Below, piece after piece: positions 1-12,384 of a DNA stretch of 64,000 bases (positions are counted from its first letter, which is position 1; every line of letters starts with the position of its first letter). The notes beneath the pieces were generated by a model that had not been told where the DNA came from, ran no database searches, and saw nothing but the letters and a program-made list of their open reading frames with translations. The position numbers and the translations under genes were made by a program. The stretch comes from Saccharomycopsis malanga (lineage: Eukaryota > Ascomycota > Saccharomycetes > Ascoideales > Saccharomycopsidaceae). The stretch covers positions 310,001 through 374,000 of the forward strand of contig CP025325.1 in NCBI GenBank assembly GCA_004014935.1, written 5' to 3'.

Positions 1-771
1 TTCCATGATTTGATTGAAATATTCAAAATAGGCGGATTTGCGCCAGATACAAACTACCTATTTCTTGGGGATTATGTGGACCGTGGCATGTTTTCCGTAG
101 AAACCATTACTTTACTTATATGCCTCAAATTGCGGTATCCAAGCCGAATCAACTTGGTACGAGGCAACCACGAATCCAGGCAGATCACCCAGAATTATGG
201 GTTCTATACAGAATGCCAGCGTAAATACGGAGGCTCTACGAACGTATGGACCTATTTCACTGACATGTTTGACTATTTGATTCTCAGTGTAGTCATTAAT
301 AACGAAATATTCTGTGTGCATGGAGGCCTATCGCCTAATGTTCATCATATTGATCAAATCAAGCTTGTAGACCGGTTTCGTGAAATACCCCATGAAGGCC
401 CAATGGCAGATTTGGTGTGGTCAGACCCAGATGACGAGGAAAACGATTTCCAACTAAGTCCTCGTGGAGCTGGTTATACTTTTGGAGTCGACGTGGTGAA
501 AAAGTTTCTTATTTTGAATAACATGAACAAAATCCTAAGAGCCCATCAATTATGTAACGAAGGTTATCAGATATACTTCAATGGGCTCGTCACTACCGTA
601 TGGTCTGCTCCTAATTATTGCTATCGATGTGGAAACAAAGCTAGCATCTTAGAAATATACAATAACAACGACAGTTTTTTCAATGTGTTTGAAGAAAGCC
701 CCGAAAACCGAAAAGAAATCGAAATGATGAATAATTCGCCTAGCAAAAATTATGTTGAATATTTTCTATAG
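1..771 (+). CDS. PPG1: PP2A-like Ser/Thr phosphatase Ppg1, 5' end outside window
   Basis: Catalytic subunit of a type 2A-related metallophosphatase. The frame is open from base 1 (it reads FHDLIEIF at once), so roughly the first 50-60 residues, including the GDxHG metal motif, lie outside. Visible family motifs are [15 protein letters not shown], a conserved [16 protein letters not shown] and [12 protein letters not shown]. The stretch [14 protein letters not shown] and the FNVFEE-PEN segment match Ppg1 better than Sit4 or Pph21/22. The tail ends in YFL, the usual C-terminal leucine of PP2A-type enzymes that can be carboxymethylated. Yeast Ppg1 has a long C-terminal extension that is absent here. 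In S. cerevisiae Ppg1 acts in glycogen metabolism and with the Far complex (family knowledge). The assignment to PPG1 rather than another PP2A paralogue rests on recalled sequence. Confidence 0.9.
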   Translation, partial: FHDLIEIFKIGGFAPDTNYLFLGDYVDRGMFSVETITLLICLKLRYPSRINLVRGNHESRQITQNYGFYTECQRKYGGSTNVWTYFTDMFDYLILSVVINNEIFCVHGGLSPNVHHIDQIKLVDRFREIPHEGPMADLVWSDPDDEENDFQLSPRGAGYTFGVDVVKKFLILNNMNKILRAHQLCNEGYQIYFNGLVTTVWSAPNYCYRCGNKASILEIYNNNDSFFNVFEESPENRKEIEMMNNSPSKNYVEYFL

Positions 772-1643
772 ACCTTGTCTTTTATGTATATTATTGAACC
801 TTTTTTTTTTCTTGTAGATTTGTTTGTATTGGAATGTGAAAAGTAGGTAATTGATTGCAATTAGGTAATAAACGAAACCTCCTTTGGTTTACAAAAATTG
901 TCGTTTTTGACTTTTCAATGTGTTTTGCTTCTCATCTTGTAATTTGCTAACAGACTATAGCTTGTGGTGTAATAACAATAAGGCGAACCAATAGGGCTTG
1001 AGAACTCTCTACTGGTCGTGTTTTCCATAGCCGCTTTTCATTTTCTAATTTTGGGGATTTATTGCTTCTGAAGCTGTTGGTATTTATCTGTACTGGCTAT
1101 TTAAGAGAAAAATAGTAGGCAAAGACAAACTACTCCCAGCTTTATTTTCAGCAACTGATTACTTATAAATATACTGTCAATATGTACAGGCAACATTAAC
1201 AAATATATTTTTAATGGATGATATCATGCCTTTGTAATGACTTGATTCAACAATTACGAAAAATCAATTTTTAGATAACTACTCTCAGTTTGCTTCACTA
1301 TTTCCAGTCGACTCTCGGTAGGAATAACATAAGCTAAATCATAAATTTAGCAATCTAGCGTATATCAACCATATATACATGTTTTAGCATTCAATTATAT
1401 ATACATATGTTAGCATTCAACTATATATATTCATATTTCTAGCAAACTGTAATATTTATAAAAAGACTTCTATATACGTCATGTTCTGTATCATTTGATT
1501 CGCTTATTGGCATGGTGCAGTTCTGATAGGAATGTCATTGATCGATAATATGTTACTTCTATGTATTGCATCTTTTTTATTTTCAACCAAGGCTCTTTTC
1601 CCAGCAGCAGAGCCGTATGGCTCAGTGGATATAACATTTCGTA
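772..1643. other. intergenic, no gene seen (872 bp)
   Basis: AT-rich spacer between the convergent ends of PPG1 and ABZ1. It has poly-T and poly-A runs and short reiterated ATATAT stretches near 1370-1430, but no supported gene or RNA. Confidence 0.5.
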
Positions 1644-4070
1644 TTAAGAAAAAATCTGACGGATGCTGTCCAACTTGACATTCATTTCTTGCCATTCTCC
1701 TTCGGGATCACTCAAAGCAGTTATAGCACCGCCGGCTCCAATTCTCCATTTGGTAAACTTTGCATCATTCTTTGGCCCGTAAGTGAACATGGAGCGAATC
1801 ACGACACTCCAGTCGGCCTGGTCATCTATTGACCAGTAACCATAAACACCGCTGTAGATGCCGCGGTTTCCGTAGCCCGGCAGTTCTATCTCATGTTGCA
1901 AAAGTTCTACGGACCGTTTTTTGGGAGCACCAGTCATGGATCCCGGAGGTAAGGAGGTTGAGAGGATGTTTAAGCCAATGGATTCATTAGTTGTGGACTT
2001 GATGTCACATTCTATGACTGACACAAGCTGATAAACAGTTTTGTATTCTTCGATTTGCATTAGTTTCGAGACTCTGACGTTGGAAACATTGTTGGTGTTT
2101 GTATGGGAATACAAGTCGTGGCGAATCAAGTCAACAATCATCAAGTTTTCGGCCATTTCCTTAGGAGTGTAAAGGATCTGTTGTGCAGTGGCATACGTGG
2201 TTTGTGGGGTCTTTTTCACTGTTCCTTTTATTGGTCTGAGTTGACAAGTCTTTTTGTCAGGACACAGTGTATTGTTTTTCCAGGAGAGAAACCGTTCTGG
2301 AGAAGACGATATCAACACAGTGTCATCGTCAAACTGGAGATATCCTGTGAATGGGGCAGGATTGCGGAGATTCAACACCTTGTAAATTTCCCAGGGATCC
2401 ACCAGAGCGTTTTCTGGGAATTCTATGGTGGTAGGGCAGCAAAGACAAAGTTCATAAGAATCGCCATTTTGCAAGCAATCTTGGCATTGTTTGAATCTGG
2501 AAAGATAGTCCTGTTTATCAGGAGTAGTGATTTTGATCTGTGCGTGTTCTGGATAAAGATCATTTATATGGGATGGAACAGCATTGAAAGTGGTATCATT
2601 TTTGAAATCGCTAAAAAGTGACTTTTGCAAAAACTCCGCTGTTTTCTTCACCCAGGTTTTGCCCTGGTCTCCTAATGCCAATACAACTAGCTGTTTGCTG
2701 CACTCATCGTATACCAATGTCTCATCAATAAATACCATCTTGATATCCGGAACATCTGTAGCCGTAAGCTTCTGGTCTATAAATTGCCCACTTTCGTAGG
2801 AAATAAACCCCACAAGTCCTCCGGCAAAAGGAATATTCAACTTGTTGAGCTCCAGAGAGTTTTTGACAAACCGTTCCAGCATAAACTGCTGCAAATAGCC
2901 CCAGATAGATACATGGTTTTCGGCAAGGGAAATTGTTGTGTGTTCTGAGGATTTCCATTTGGATAAGGTCACTGTGTCAGGAGTAGAAAGCGACCAGGTT
3001 ATCACCAACGAATGATTAGGCACAGCATGTCCTATAATGGAATAGGAGCCAGACGATGGGCTGCTTCCCGCAATGTTGGACGAATCAAGCACAAAATAGT
3101 CGTGTCCCACGCTAGTTGTATCATTGTGTTTTAATAAATCAACTATGAATGTGGGTTTACTGGTGGTTGTTCCAGCAACATTTTCCAAGGATAATTTGAC
3201 AAAATGTATATCATTTTTATCGTAAATTTGTTTGGTGTGAGTCTGTTCATTGCTAAAAGTTGTTTCATCCAATCTTAAGCTGGTATTAACATAATACTGA
3301 GAAAACATCTTTTCTTGTTCAAGATACTGGTCGGTGATTTTTGGAATTGATTTATTCCATTGTGCAATTCTCCAGAAATTCTGAATTAATAAAAGCCCTT
3401 TTTCTGAGCAAATGGATTCTGGATGATATTGGACACCATAATAAGGTTTTTCAAAGTGTTTGCCTGCCATTAACACCGGGATTGTTGTTTGAGTCGCTGG
3501 ATCATAATCTTCCGTGTATGCCAAAGGTACTAATGTTCCTTTCATTCCACCATTATCCCCTGTGAACGTTTCTTGGTTGACAACATGGAGCGAATGATAC
3601 CTTACGCATTTGAAGCCGTCCAGAAAACCTTCAAATAACTTTGGAGCATTGGTTTCTGTAGTAGCACATTGAGAGAGAAACACAGGCGAAATCTGTCCAT
3701 GTTTGACTATATTCAACGTAGAAACGTCATAACCAAGCAGCATTCCTAATAGTTGAAAACCAAGACAAATTCCTAAAATAGGAATATTGTCAAATGCAGA
3801 ATGAGAAAAGAACAGAGGAATCACACCATCAGTGATACTGGAATCAAAATTGGGATTCCCCGGTCCAGGACCAATCACAATGCAATCAAACTTGTTGACA
3901 ATATAGTCAGCATACTCTGAAATGTCAGAACCTGTGTTTTTATTATTTTTATGTTGGAGTAAAGCATCATTATGTATAGTGTATATTTCAGCCTCGGGAA
4001 TGGCTCTTTGTAAAAGATCCTTCAAATTGTAGGTGAACGAATCATAGGAGTCCACTAGAAGAATAGACAT
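1644..4070 (-). CDS. ABZ1: aminodeoxychorismate synthase (PABA synthase)
   Basis: Bifunctional PabA-PabB enzyme that makes 4-amino-4-deoxychorismate from chorismate and glutamine, the first step to p-aminobenzoate and folate. Residues 1 to about 245 are a class-I glutamine amidotransferase with the nucleophile elbow GICLGFQ (Cys about 102) and the HPES motif. The rest is a chorismate-binding PabB domain with PIKGT (the PabB active-site Lys), [10 protein letters not shown] and a [15 protein letters not shown] end. About 808 aa, near the yeast Abz1 length. I start at the ATG at 4068-4070 ([12 protein letters not shown]), which begins the glutaminase domain directly; the open frame 8 codons further upstream has only a GTG. 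Divergent from HUB1, with 151 bp between the two starts. Confidence 0.95.
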   Translation of the reverse strand: MSILLVDSYDSFTYNLKDLLQRAIPEAEIYTIHNDALLQHKNNKNTGSDISEYADYIVNKFDCIVIGPGPGNPNFDSSITDGVIPLFFSHSAFDNIPILGICLGFQLLGMLLGYDVSTLNIVKHGQISPVFLSQCATTETNAPKLFEGFLDGFKCVRYHSLHVVNQETFTGDNGGMKGTLVPLAYTEDYDPATQTTIPVLMAGKHFEKPYYGVQYHPESICSEKGLLLIQNFWRIAQWNKSIPKITDQYLEQEKMFSQYYVNTSLRLDETTFSNEQTHTKQIYDKNDIHFVKLSLENVAGTTTSKPTFIVDLLKHNDTTSVGHDYFVLDSSNIAGSSPSSGSYSIIGHAVPNHSLVITWSLSTPDTVTLSKWKSSEHTTISLAENHVSIWGYLQQFMLERFVKNSLELNKLNIPFAGGLVGFISYESGQFIDQKLTATDVPDIKMVFIDETLVYDECSKQLVVLALGDQGKTWVKKTAEFLQKSLFSDFKNDTTFNAVPSHINDLYPEHAQIKITTPDKQDYLSRFKQCQDCLQNGDSYELCLCCPTTIEFPENALVDPWEIYKVLNLRNPAPFTGYLQFDDDTVLISSSPERFLSWKNNTLCPDKKTCQLRPIKGTVKKTPQTTYATAQQILYTPKEMAENLMIVDLIRHDLYSHTNTNNVSNVRVSKLMQIEEYKTVYQLVSVIECDIKSTTNESIGLNILSTSLPPGSMTGAPKKRSVELLQHEIELPGYGNRGIYSGVYGYWSIDDQADWSVVIRSMFTYGPKNDAKFTKWRIGAGGAITALSDPEGEWQEMNVKLDSIRQIFS

Positions 4071-4221
4071 TTTGTTAAGCACCAAATTAACCACCTGTTG
4101 GCCATTTCCATACGAAATTTTGTGCTATCTATCCATTTTGGCAGAAACAGTCATTGAAAATTTCAGGAAAATTTTCAAAATGCGCTCTAGGGAAAAAGAC
4201 TTGTATCATCAATTGCTGAAA
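4071..4221. promoter_or_regulatory. short bidirectional promoter region ABZ1/HUB1
   Basis: The 151 bp between the ABZ1 start (minus strand) and the HUB1 start (plus strand) must contain both 5' leaders and probably both promoters. No specific factor site is recognised. Confidence 0.45.
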
Positions 4222-4443
4222 ATGATTCAAGTTGTGTGCAACGATAGACTTGGAAAAAGAATCAAAGTCAAATGTCTTCCTGAGGATACAGTGGGAGATT
4301 TCAAAAAACTTCTCTCTTTGCAGATCGGTACTGAACCTCATAAGATTGTATTGAAAAAAGGTTATAGGGTGTTTAAAGATCATATTACGTTGGATGATTA
4401 TGAAATCCATGATGGGACCAATTTGGAGTTGTATTATTCTTAA
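4222..4443 (+). CDS. HUB1: ubiquitin-like modifier Hub1
   Basis: Small ubiquitin-like protein that binds the spliceosome (Snu66) non-covalently and modulates splice-site choice. The 73-aa frame from [18 protein letters not shown] to LELYYS has exactly the family length and closely follows the yeast sequence: NDRLGK, the [17 protein letters not shown] segment, [10 protein letters not shown], and the paired tyrosines before the last residue in place of the Gly-Gly of conjugated modifiers. An in-frame ATG lies 14 codons upstream (about 4180). I prefer 4222 because all known Hub1 proteins begin at this Met. Confidence is high. Confidence 0.95.
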   Translation: MIQVVCNDRLGKRIKVKCLPEDTVGDFKKLLSLQIGTEPHKIVLKKGYRVFKDHITLDDYEIHDGTNLELYYS

Positions 4444-5509
4444 CGTGTTTATTGGGATGAATGTGGTAATGGCAAGTTTATTTCAAAACATGTTTTGAGA
4501 TGGTTTTTTCATCTCAAGATTTTGATTTTGATTATTCTTCTCTTTTTAATAATTGTTTCAACATAATAATAAAGAATATAAGATGTTATTATATTTTTTC
4601 AACAAATTACTCACAATTCAAAAATATTCAAGTATTTCTTGTAGTAAGCAGTCTTTGAATGATAATCTTAGAATATTGGAATGTCTTAATAATAATAATA
4701 GTAATAGTAATATATATTTTGCGCTCAATACATTTTAGTTTCGTTACTGGAATGTCTTTGAATGATTGGAAATAGGGTGTGTAATAAGTCTAGCTTCACT
4801 AATGATACACTTGTTTGGTCAATAAAAGAAATATTTTAAAGGTGCTTATGATTAAAACCATAGTCATAAAAACCCTTTTATTTCGTTAATAAATACAGTT
4901 GGTGTCATAGTGATAGCGTTAAGGACTGGGTGTACTAATTATGATTCTTTAATTCCAACTGCATATGATGTTAGAGTCATATCAAAAGTTGTTAATAAAA
5001 GAAGATGATCTATTTCCAGCCATGAATTAATAACCAGATCTTATATTTTCAAGCCCGGTAAAATACTAGTTTCGTATATATGCATTTATTTATAATTTGT
5101 TCATAAAACTAATTTGGCGCTTCATACCCTGGTTGTTTACTGCATACCATGTGTAAAACGCCACGGACTATAAAATAGGGTTGATGGTTATTCGACATGA
5201 AGCTATCACAGACAGTTCAGGAATATGCTGTTTTGCGGCTATGTAATAGTGAGACATGGGATATTAGACTGTTGCCGTGGATGGCAATCAAACAAACCGC
5301 AAGTAGTACAATGTTGGAGCCGCTCTACAGCTGAAAATGGTACGAAAAAACAAGCATACAAAGTCATTAAAGGCTAGATATAGTATAGAGTATAGTATAA
5401 TGGAGGGCGGGCAAGGAAATATAGTATAGAAAGTAAGTATAATACAAAGGAAACTTGGAACTTGTGACTCCAAGAAACTTGCCCAGACCAGAGTGATATT
5501 GAAACCAGT
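4444..5509. other. intergenic, no gene seen
   Basis: About 1.07 kb of AT-rich DNA between HUB1 and a small zinc-finger gene. A 61-codon Asn-rich open frame at 4553-4738 looks like low-complexity AT sequence rather than a gene. The 12-mer AAGTCTAGCTTC at about 4787 recurs near 20652, which may be a trace of a short dispersed repeat. Confidence 0.4.
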
Positions 5510-5833
5510 TTAGCCCATACATTCATTAACAGCATCTTCGGAGACAAATGTATATTGGCGGGATTTTCCATTGGTGACATCGCGGCCAAAGTATAAGAAA
5601 GTACGTCTATGAATGTCCGAATAATATTCAAAGGTTCCCCAAGCGCGAGAATCGTTCGGATGTCTGCGTTGCAAATGGTCCTTAAGATCTTTCAAATTGT
5701 AAAATGCTCTAGAAGCACAGCCGTAACAAACCAATTGACAAACGTGATGTTCCAAGACATGTTGAACAATGAAATCGTGATGGAGAGTACTGTAGGGACA
5801 GTAAGCACATCTAAGACGTTCTTTGGCGGGCAT
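5510..5833 (-). CDS. small protein with two C2H2-like zinc fingers
   Basis: A 107-residue frame beginning MPAKERLRCAYC. Two Cys-Cys-His-His patterns follow each other: CAYC...HVLEHH and CYGC...HLQRRH, with the spacing expected of C2H2 fingers. A C-terminal segment of about 45 aa follows that contains no further finger. The open frame extends about 25 codons upstream without an ATG, so I start at the first Met. I do not recognise an orthologue. Two adjacent fingers and little else suggest a nucleic-acid or protein-binding role, but that is inference. Being short and isolated, it could also be a decayed end of a larger zinc-finger gene. Confidence 0.6.
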   Translation of the reverse strand: MPAKERLRCAYCPYSTLHHDFIVQHVLEHHVCQLVCYGCASRAFYNLKDLKDHLQRRHPNDSRAWGTFEYYSDIHRRTFLYFGRDVTNGKSRQYTFVSEDAVNECMG

Positions 5834-8800
5834 TGGCAGTGTAAAGTGTATTATTCTCGTTGTAGATAACCAGTATAACGATGGTTTCCAAAGAAAAAAA
5901 ATTTTCAATAAGGCGGAGATCCGTGAAATCTAACTGATGAATATCGAATAATAGAAAATAGAAGAAAATCAAGGCCAAAGGACGAAACAGGGTGTTTAAA
6001 TAATCAAAGGCATTGGTCTACAGGGCTAAGGCAGATTGTGTTGGATGTGCACCAGTCGACAAGTCCCGATTTGTCTTAAAAAAGCACAAGATAAGACAAT
6101 TACAAGACGAGACTCGGCAGTGTTCATCCATGGATCGTGTGTGGATAATAAGGGAAATCCAGACTGCCCAAATAAGCGAGACCTGTGCTGCAACCCTAGC
6201 GAGAGGAGAATGTCTTCTTTTTTGCTAGAGTTGATCAAACCCGAACCTATGGAATTCAAGTCTAACTCAAATCAAAAACTACTAATTACCAATGTTTGTT
6301 TCAGACACCTAATTTGTCAATTGACGCCCCGAAACAATTCCGACAATGTGAAAAATCTGAGACATAATGCCTATTGATTTGCTAACACTCAATATGTTCT
6401 TATTTGCTTTGTATACTTTTTCTCAGTGTCTATTGATTTACTAACACTCATACGCTCAATTTTTAGGCCTCTAACACTCAGTAAAGGCTGTTTTTTACTT
6501 TCTTTTTTGCTTTAACACTCATTGGTGTTGATCTTACAATTTCTCACGCTTCAGTCAGCCGTTTTATGTCAAAAGCCCACTTGTTATATCGCTCTTTGAC
6601 TAACGTTTCCTATAAACTGGCAACTCGCCATAACCGAAATTACTTGTAATCAATTAGATTCTTCCCTTAAACTAGGTTTATTGTCTCCTCCTGCCTAATT
6701 ATCAGCAAAACACCATGGTCTGTTGATCTTTACTCATTCCTACTTATTGTCTTTTACAACGGCGCAACGGCCAGTCCACACACCCCAGAAAACAACCTTG
6801 GTGATCTCCTAAACCCCAGACTACATGGGTTACATCAGCACTATGACTAACTATTCGTAAACAACCAGTCAACTTCGCTTGTAAAAAGCAATGCCAAAGT
6901 TTCGCTTGTTGCATAGGCCAAGTTTCGCTTGGAATTCATCCCAAGAATGGAAAGTGTGTCAATTAGTAGAAATGAAAAAAAAAAAAAAAAATTTTTCGCC
7001 TCCCATTCTTTGTTGATGTCTCACTATTTAATTTGCTTTTTTTGTCAGGGATCTCTTATAATCCCCGGTTATTTCTATACTTTCCTCGAAATACACTCAG
7101 CTGTGTGTACCGCTATTTCTAGTGGTCAATTCTGAAAGCCCTGCTCTCACAATTCAAAATACCAACTACCAACTACATATTCAAGCTCAGCAGAGGCCTT
7201 CAAAGTACATTCTCCTCTCTTAAGCGAGTAATATAATTATGAATATATCAACAATTGTTTACATACACGCCATGCGCGTGTCGCAGCCTCATACAGCTTG
7301 CTACACCATGATACGCCTTCTTGCATGGCGGAGCCCAACATGCCGTCAGTCTTCCATACTTTCTCAGTTATGAGGAAAAACAGTCTAAGAATAGTTCCTT
7401 AATTACTTACAAACTTTTTATGGGTTGTAGTCGTCCATACTGGCAAGTGCATCTGCCAGAAAACGCAACTTTTGTTATTGCTTGTGCGTACAATCTGATA
7501 CGTCGTCTTCATACTATTCTTAGCAAAATGAGTGTCTATCACTCCATAACAGAAACCTTAAACCCCTTGAACCCAGTTTTTGAGTGTCCACTTGTTATTA
7601 GACGCACATAGTACTTTTTAATCCCTGATCATGGCTTAATCACTCATTCACACCGTCCCGGAACCATTGCAAAACCAGTATTCGCTTAGCCACTTGGCTT
7701 GAGGGTATTTCTGCTCATTGGTTGCCAGGTATTGAGTGGTAGATAGTAGCAATAGGGAACAACTTTGTGTACCTTGACTTTGAACATACAGGAGTCCGAA
7801 AATGGTCCAAATTACCAAAAAGTAATTTGGATTGTTTCGCTAATGAATATACAAGTATCTTTCTAATAAGCTAATATGGTGTTAAACACATGTTTTGAAA
7901 GGATTTTGGTACAGTCATTGAAGTTTCTTTCAATTGCAAATTTCAATACATTAGTTCACTTTCATGCTAATAAAGTACGCTCTGCAAAATTTCCATACTG
8001 TGTTTCTCAATTGTAGAACCCCTCTTATTGTCTATAAAGCTCTTCTCTTAGACATACTTCAAACCTTAACTAATCAATTAGGCCAACTGGGCCATCTTTA
8101 AATTTCCTAGAAAAATAGACATAGCCACCACTATTTGAGCTCCTCCCTAGGCATACAGAAACTTTTTTTCATCGTACTAAATTGGCACCTGCTAAAATAG
8201 ATAGCTAACTATCTCTTTTAGTACAATAAAATGTATAACTAACATTTCAAGCTTTCAAACAAATAACACAGTAAATAAAGGTTTAGGAAAGTAGCCCAGT
8301 TGGTGTGGTTACGTGCATTGCTACTATTTTCTTTAAAAATGGAAAGCATGAGGTTCGATTCCTATACAAAGATTTTACACATTTATTTTAGTTATGTTTT
8401 AATCATTTATTCCTCGAGATTTTGGGATATATGGTGTTACAATAACTTGTTGTGATTGTAATTATCTCAGAAAACTAATGACTAATTTGTAGTTTTATAT
8501 AAGCATTTATTGTTAATCTATGTCATAAATTAGAAATATAAAGTAATTTTCAAAAATTTCGTTCTTTTTATTCTTATTACTTGATGCCTTTTTTTTGGCT
8601 ATATTTGTTAGAAAAAGGCTTTTTAATTAGTTCTTCACTTACCAGGGACTGCAGATATTATTGATAGGTGTAGTTGTCGCAGACATCCTACGATACTTGC
8701 CAAAAAGCTTTATAGTAGTACTATTATGCCATGAATTTTGGTGATACCACTAGCCTGATTTTTTTAGTTGCTGACCTCATTGTTTTAGCACAAAATTTAT

Positions 8801-9174
8801 TCTTTTTGCACTAACATGTGGTGTTAAAGCGCCTCTAATGAAAAAAATTAATTGACACAACCTTCCATTCTACAAGATAATAATGCTTAGCAATATGTAT
8901 TGCACTCCAGAAAAACACAAGAATCCCGGAAAACAAAAAAACAATACACACATAAACTCTAAGACCAAGACAGCAATAAACAAGAGATGCTGGCGAATGG
9001 GGAACCCGTAAAATATCAATGCAATGATGTAAAAAAAACAAACAAAAAGAAAAAAAGATGAACCATAACCAATTCGTTAAAAAGTTTATATATAAAACAA
9101 ACAAGAAGAGAGGAAAAAAATTTCAAGATTGAAATTTGTAAATGAGTTTCGAAGTTTGCAATTTTTAAAATTTT
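5834..9174. other. long intergenic gap, no supported protein gene
   Basis: About 3.3 kb. Several open frames of 60-113 codons exist (for example 6036-6377 and 7321-7611), but none has a recognisable domain. The nonamer TAACACTCA occurs four times between 6382 and 6522. A run of 17 A is near 6976. A tRNA-like segment lies at 8286-8372 (listed separately). The last 300 bp form the 3' flank of the zinc-finger factor; a hydrophobic minus-strand frame at 8835-9104 is probably chance. Confidence 0.4.
8286..8372 (+). pseudogene. tRNA-like sequence (degenerate tRNA or SINE head)
   Basis: An A-box match (TAGCCCAGTTGG at 8292-8303) and a B-box match (GGTTCGATTCC at 8352-8362) occur in the right order, about 60 nt apart. 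The T stem pairs over only three bases and no acceptor stem closes the structure, so a functional tRNA is unlikely. It may be a tRNA relic or an unrelated SINE head. Confidence 0.35.
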
Positions 9175-10626
9175 TTAAATTTGCAATTTATGGATTTTTC
9201 TTAAATGAGCCTTAAGATTATCACTTCTATTGAATCTTTTACCGCAATTTGGCTGATCGCAATGGAATGGTTTCTCACTAGAATGACTTCTCATGTGTCG
9301 TTTTACGTGTTCAGGTCTTTGGAATCTGGACCCACAGAGAGGACATTCGTGATTTTTCTTTGGTTTTTTTTCATCCAGAATGTTTGTATCGGGGATTGAT
9401 TTACGGCCGCGTTTGGATTTTTTCAAGATTAGTTTTGTATGGTCCAATCCTTCCGGAAGAGGGATCATATTAGTGGGGATGCCATTAGGAGTTAGGTTAG
9501 TGTGTGAGTCCAAACTAGGGGTTAGCAGTTTTGCAGACAAGGAGGTATGTATTTGGTTGGCGATTCCGTTGAAGGAGTTGAAAGACAAGCTTTGGGGTTG
9601 AGAATGGGAATGGATTAAATTGGAATGGCTTTCGTAGCCCGATTCGTTGGATTTAGCAGAAGGAGGACAGGAATTTACAAAACTAGCAAGATTATTAGAT
9701 CCCTCGGAACGGATGATTCTACTGGGTTGTTGCAAATGGTTCAAGAAATTGTTTTGATGATCCAAGAGGTTGGGGCCAATTGTGGGAGACAAGCTAGGAG
9801 GTTTTGACTGAGAGACCATTTTGAGAGTTAGATCAGCTGCTTGTAAGAAAATGTCGGAATTAAAAGAATCGGAATTGAAAAGAAGTTGATTATTTCCCGG
9901 ATTTGAGTCTTCCAACGAGTTTTCTACAAAGGTGTTTTCCTCATGTTTCTCTTCCGCAGGGTTCACATCGTCGATGGATAGGGTATCCAAGAAATTGAGC
10001 GAAGAATGGAACGAGGAGGAATCAGGAATCAGTTTATAGAAATCCACCAAGGTGTCACTAGAAGGGTTTGGTTTGTCTAGAGACAATTTGAAAGGGGAAG
10101 TTTCATTAAAAGAGGAATTTGTCGGCGACACCAAAGAAGAAGGGTTATAGAATGGGTTGATTCCGCTGTTCAGGCGATAATGCTTGTTTCTAAGCCTTCT
10201 GGCAGACCGTGACGATGGGGTGGTGCTGGTGGCAGAGGTTGTTATTGTGTTGGAAAACGATGTAGTGGAAGAAGAGGCAGAATGCAAAGGAGTGAAAAAC
10301 GTAAACGACAGGCCCCTTTGATGATTTGTACTACTGGTGATGTTATTATATGAAGATGGCCGGGCAGGAGTTACTAGAGAAAAATTGTCTATCAGATTGC
10401 TGGCCAGAAGCTCTGGAACCAGATCCAACAGCAGAATCAGATGTGCTGAAACAGACAGGGTGAGTCGTGGATGTTTGTTACTTAGAGAAAAGTTCAAATC
10501 AACCTCCAGTGGTGACATCAAACTGGCGTTGGTTGCCCGTTTAGGTGTCTGAACCTCTTGGAGAAGATTTGGATGTGACTGCGAATGTCCAAGTCTCATA
10601 ACACGACTTTTCTCCGGCGAATCCAT
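9175..10626 (-). CDS. C2H2 zinc-finger transcription factor (Msn2/4-Mnl1-like)
   Basis: 483 aa. A long Ser/Asn/Thr-rich, low-complexity N-terminal region with acidic patches (about 1-400) is typical of a yeast activation region. It is followed by a basic KKSKRGRKS segment and two C-terminal zinc fingers: [21 protein letters not shown] (C-x2-C-x12-H-x3-H form) and a second finger of C-x4-C-x12-H-x4-H form ending KAHLRKIH. A pair of terminal fingers with RPEH and RSDN in the helices resembles the stress-factor group (Msn2/4, Mnl1, Com2), which reads AGGGG-type sites. The exact orthologue is undecided. The ATG at 10624-10626 is the first in frame. The gene has a 2-kb upstream gap, as is common for regulators. 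Confidence 0.85.
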   Translation of the reverse strand: MDSPEKSRVMRLGHSQSHPNLLQEVQTPKRATNASLMSPLEVDLNFSLSNKHPRLTLSVSAHLILLLDLVPELLASNLIDNFSLVTPARPSSYNNITSSTNHQRGLSFTFFTPLHSASSSTTSFSNTITTSATSTTPSSRSARRLRNKHYRLNSGINPFYNPSSLVSPTNSSFNETSPFKLSLDKPNPSSDTLVDFYKLIPDSSSFHSSLNFLDTLSIDDVNPAEEKHEENTFVENSLEDSNPGNNQLLFNSDSFNSDIFLQAADLTLKMVSQSKPPSLSPTIGPNLLDHQNNFLNHLQQPSRIIRSEGSNNLASFVNSCPPSAKSNESGYESHSNLIHSHSQPQSLSFNSFNGIANQIHTSLSAKLLTPSLDSHTNLTPNGIPTNMIPLPEGLDHTKLILKKSKRGRKSIPDTNILDEKKPKKNHECPLCGSRFQRPEHVKRHMRSHSSEKPFHCDQPNCGKRFNRSDNLKAHLRKIHKLQI

Positions 10627-10795
10627 GATTTCAATAAGACTATTCTAATTATTGTTTGAAAAAGATTACCTCACTTGTATAAAAAGTTTTAATTAAGCAC
10701 AATCTCTGACAAATGGTTGAATCAAGCAAAAATATTTTGCAAAATGGTTTCAATCTGAAAAATACCAATGTTCCAAATGTCTCAGACACAATTCC

Positions 10796-10915
10796 GCCGT
10801 TTTCCAATGAAAAATAGCCAAACTTGTTTATAAGTAGATTATTATCCTACTGGAAGCCGTTTTCCAATGAAAAACGATTGATTTAAACTTGTCTGTCAAG
10901 TAGATTACCGCTTCT
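10796..10915. repeat. imperfect tandem duplication, 60-bp unit x2
   Basis: GCCGTTTTCCAATGAAAAA starts both units (10796 and 10856). Both carry an ACTTGT and an AAGTAGATTA segment further on, so the unit is 60 bp. It lies about 170-290 bp upstream of the zinc-finger factor start and may duplicate a regulatory site. Confidence 0.7.
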
Positions 10916-11342
10916 AAAGCCTATAAACTCACAACTCTAGAAAAAACTAATACTGGCAAACTGCTCAATCAAAAATCCTATCTATCGTCCTTTTCAATAA
11001 TTACCACCAATTATAATAGGCTTATCCATCCACCTCGTGTTGTATTAAAACAAATCTGGTTCAAATACACTTTGGATGACTCGTCAGATTTCAAAATACA
11101 AAAAAAAAGACGAAAAAACAATTAAAAAACCAAAGTAAAATTGTAAAAGATGCTAGGATTTTCAACCGCTCAAGCGGTTTTCTGCCCCAATTTCCCTCTA
11201 AAGTATAGATTTCCAACTAGTTTTTTCACCCTCCGCTCCCTTGCTTTGCCGGACACTGGAATTGCCTTCTTTCCTATTCCGGTATCAATATGAGTGGTTA
11301 TGCTGCCCTGTCGTGCGCAGCTTTGTTTACGTTTGCATTGTC

Positions 11343-11395
11343 TTTAGGCGCAGCTTCCCTGGCAACGCGTCGTTACGCGACGCGCCCCGCCTAAA
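11343..11395. repeat. GC-rich nested inverted repeat with ACGCGT
   Basis: Outer arms TTTAGGCG (11343-11350) and CGCCTAAA (11388-11395) enclose an inner perfect 7-bp stem, CGCGTCG (11366-11372) and CGACGCG (11378-11384), with a 5-nt loop. ACGCGT, the core of the MluI cell-cycle box read by MBF, is included. It stands out in an AT-rich gap. Function is unknown. Confidence 0.6.
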
Positions 11396-12384
11396 ACGGA
11401 AAAGAAAAAGGAGGCTGGGCATGTGATGATTTCTGGGGGTGAATGCGGTGATAATAATTTTAATGTCCTGCCATAAGCGACAACCATTCTTACGATTCTT
11501 ACTAATCTTATTACTCTTATCACTAGGTAAACAACTTTTGATGCGCTAGAGTTTGTAAATATCCACTGGGATGGTACGTCAGATCGTAGCCTCTTTATAT
11601 TCCATAGTAGGTAACCTAATACGTTAACCCATGCATTTTAACCCAAAAACCACCCAATAAAACACCAATTGTGCCACTGCCAAAAGGCATCAACTACCCA
11701 TCATTGTTCTTATCTCAAAAGTTGTTAATACTATCAAACTACTCTCAATACAAAACTCCCATATTTATGTCCGGTGGTCTCATTTTCTCTTGGTAGTGAA
11801 AACAGTATGGTTATGAGCCACTCATAAGTTTTTTTCTTTATGTTACGAATAAATGTTCAGGTTCGATTCGTTTACCTGATATTTTCAAAAATAATTTGTT
11901 ACGTTTATTCGTTTTACTCTTCTCAGAAGATTTTTACACATTGTCTAAAAGTATGGCTAAAAATGTTGGGGTGTCTTCAAGCCTTGGAACTGTTATTATG
12001 TGAATCGATAGTTTACATGGTTGATTAAATCAATAGAAACATTGACATGCTATTGATCTGATAGATCCTGCTTAACTTCTTATTTCAGCTTATATACCTG
12101 TAGTTTTTTTATTGGCTGATATCTGATTACATGCACACCATGGTTATTCATATTTAAAGTGTAAATATTATGCGACTATCTGATGTCTAATCTTTAACTG
12201 AGGGCACTGGACTGACTATTCAAAATGCATAGGTTTCCTGCCATTATATCTATCATTTTGAAGTAAAAGCAGGAATAGCAAGCTTTTTTGCATAATAGCA
12301 CCGCGACTGTCCGCACAATCATTCTCCTCAACCTTGAATTGCCTTATATTTTATGCTTTCCTTTTATTCTACATCACTATTGAA

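Larger units (their letters stand above)
10627..12370. other. upstream region of the zinc-finger factor
   Basis: About 1.7 kb without a supported gene. It holds a 60-bp tandem duplication (10796-10915) and a GC-rich nested inverted repeat around 11343-11395 containing ACGCGT; the rest is unremarkable AT-rich DNA. Confidence 0.45.

Noticed and set aside
6036-6377. 113-codon Cys-containing frame
   Set aside because: Cysteines show no zinc-finger spacing, another long frame overlaps, and no family is recognised; it may be chance.
6381-6480. TACTAAC followed by TTTTTAG as an intron end
   Set aside because: No GTATGT-type donor with a sensible upstream exon was found, and the TAACACTCA repeats explain the motif.
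8835-9104. Hydrophobic 89-codon minus-strand frame
   Set aside because: Phe/Leu-rich by AT composition, in the 3' flank of the zinc-finger gene, with no pattern of a known membrane protein.
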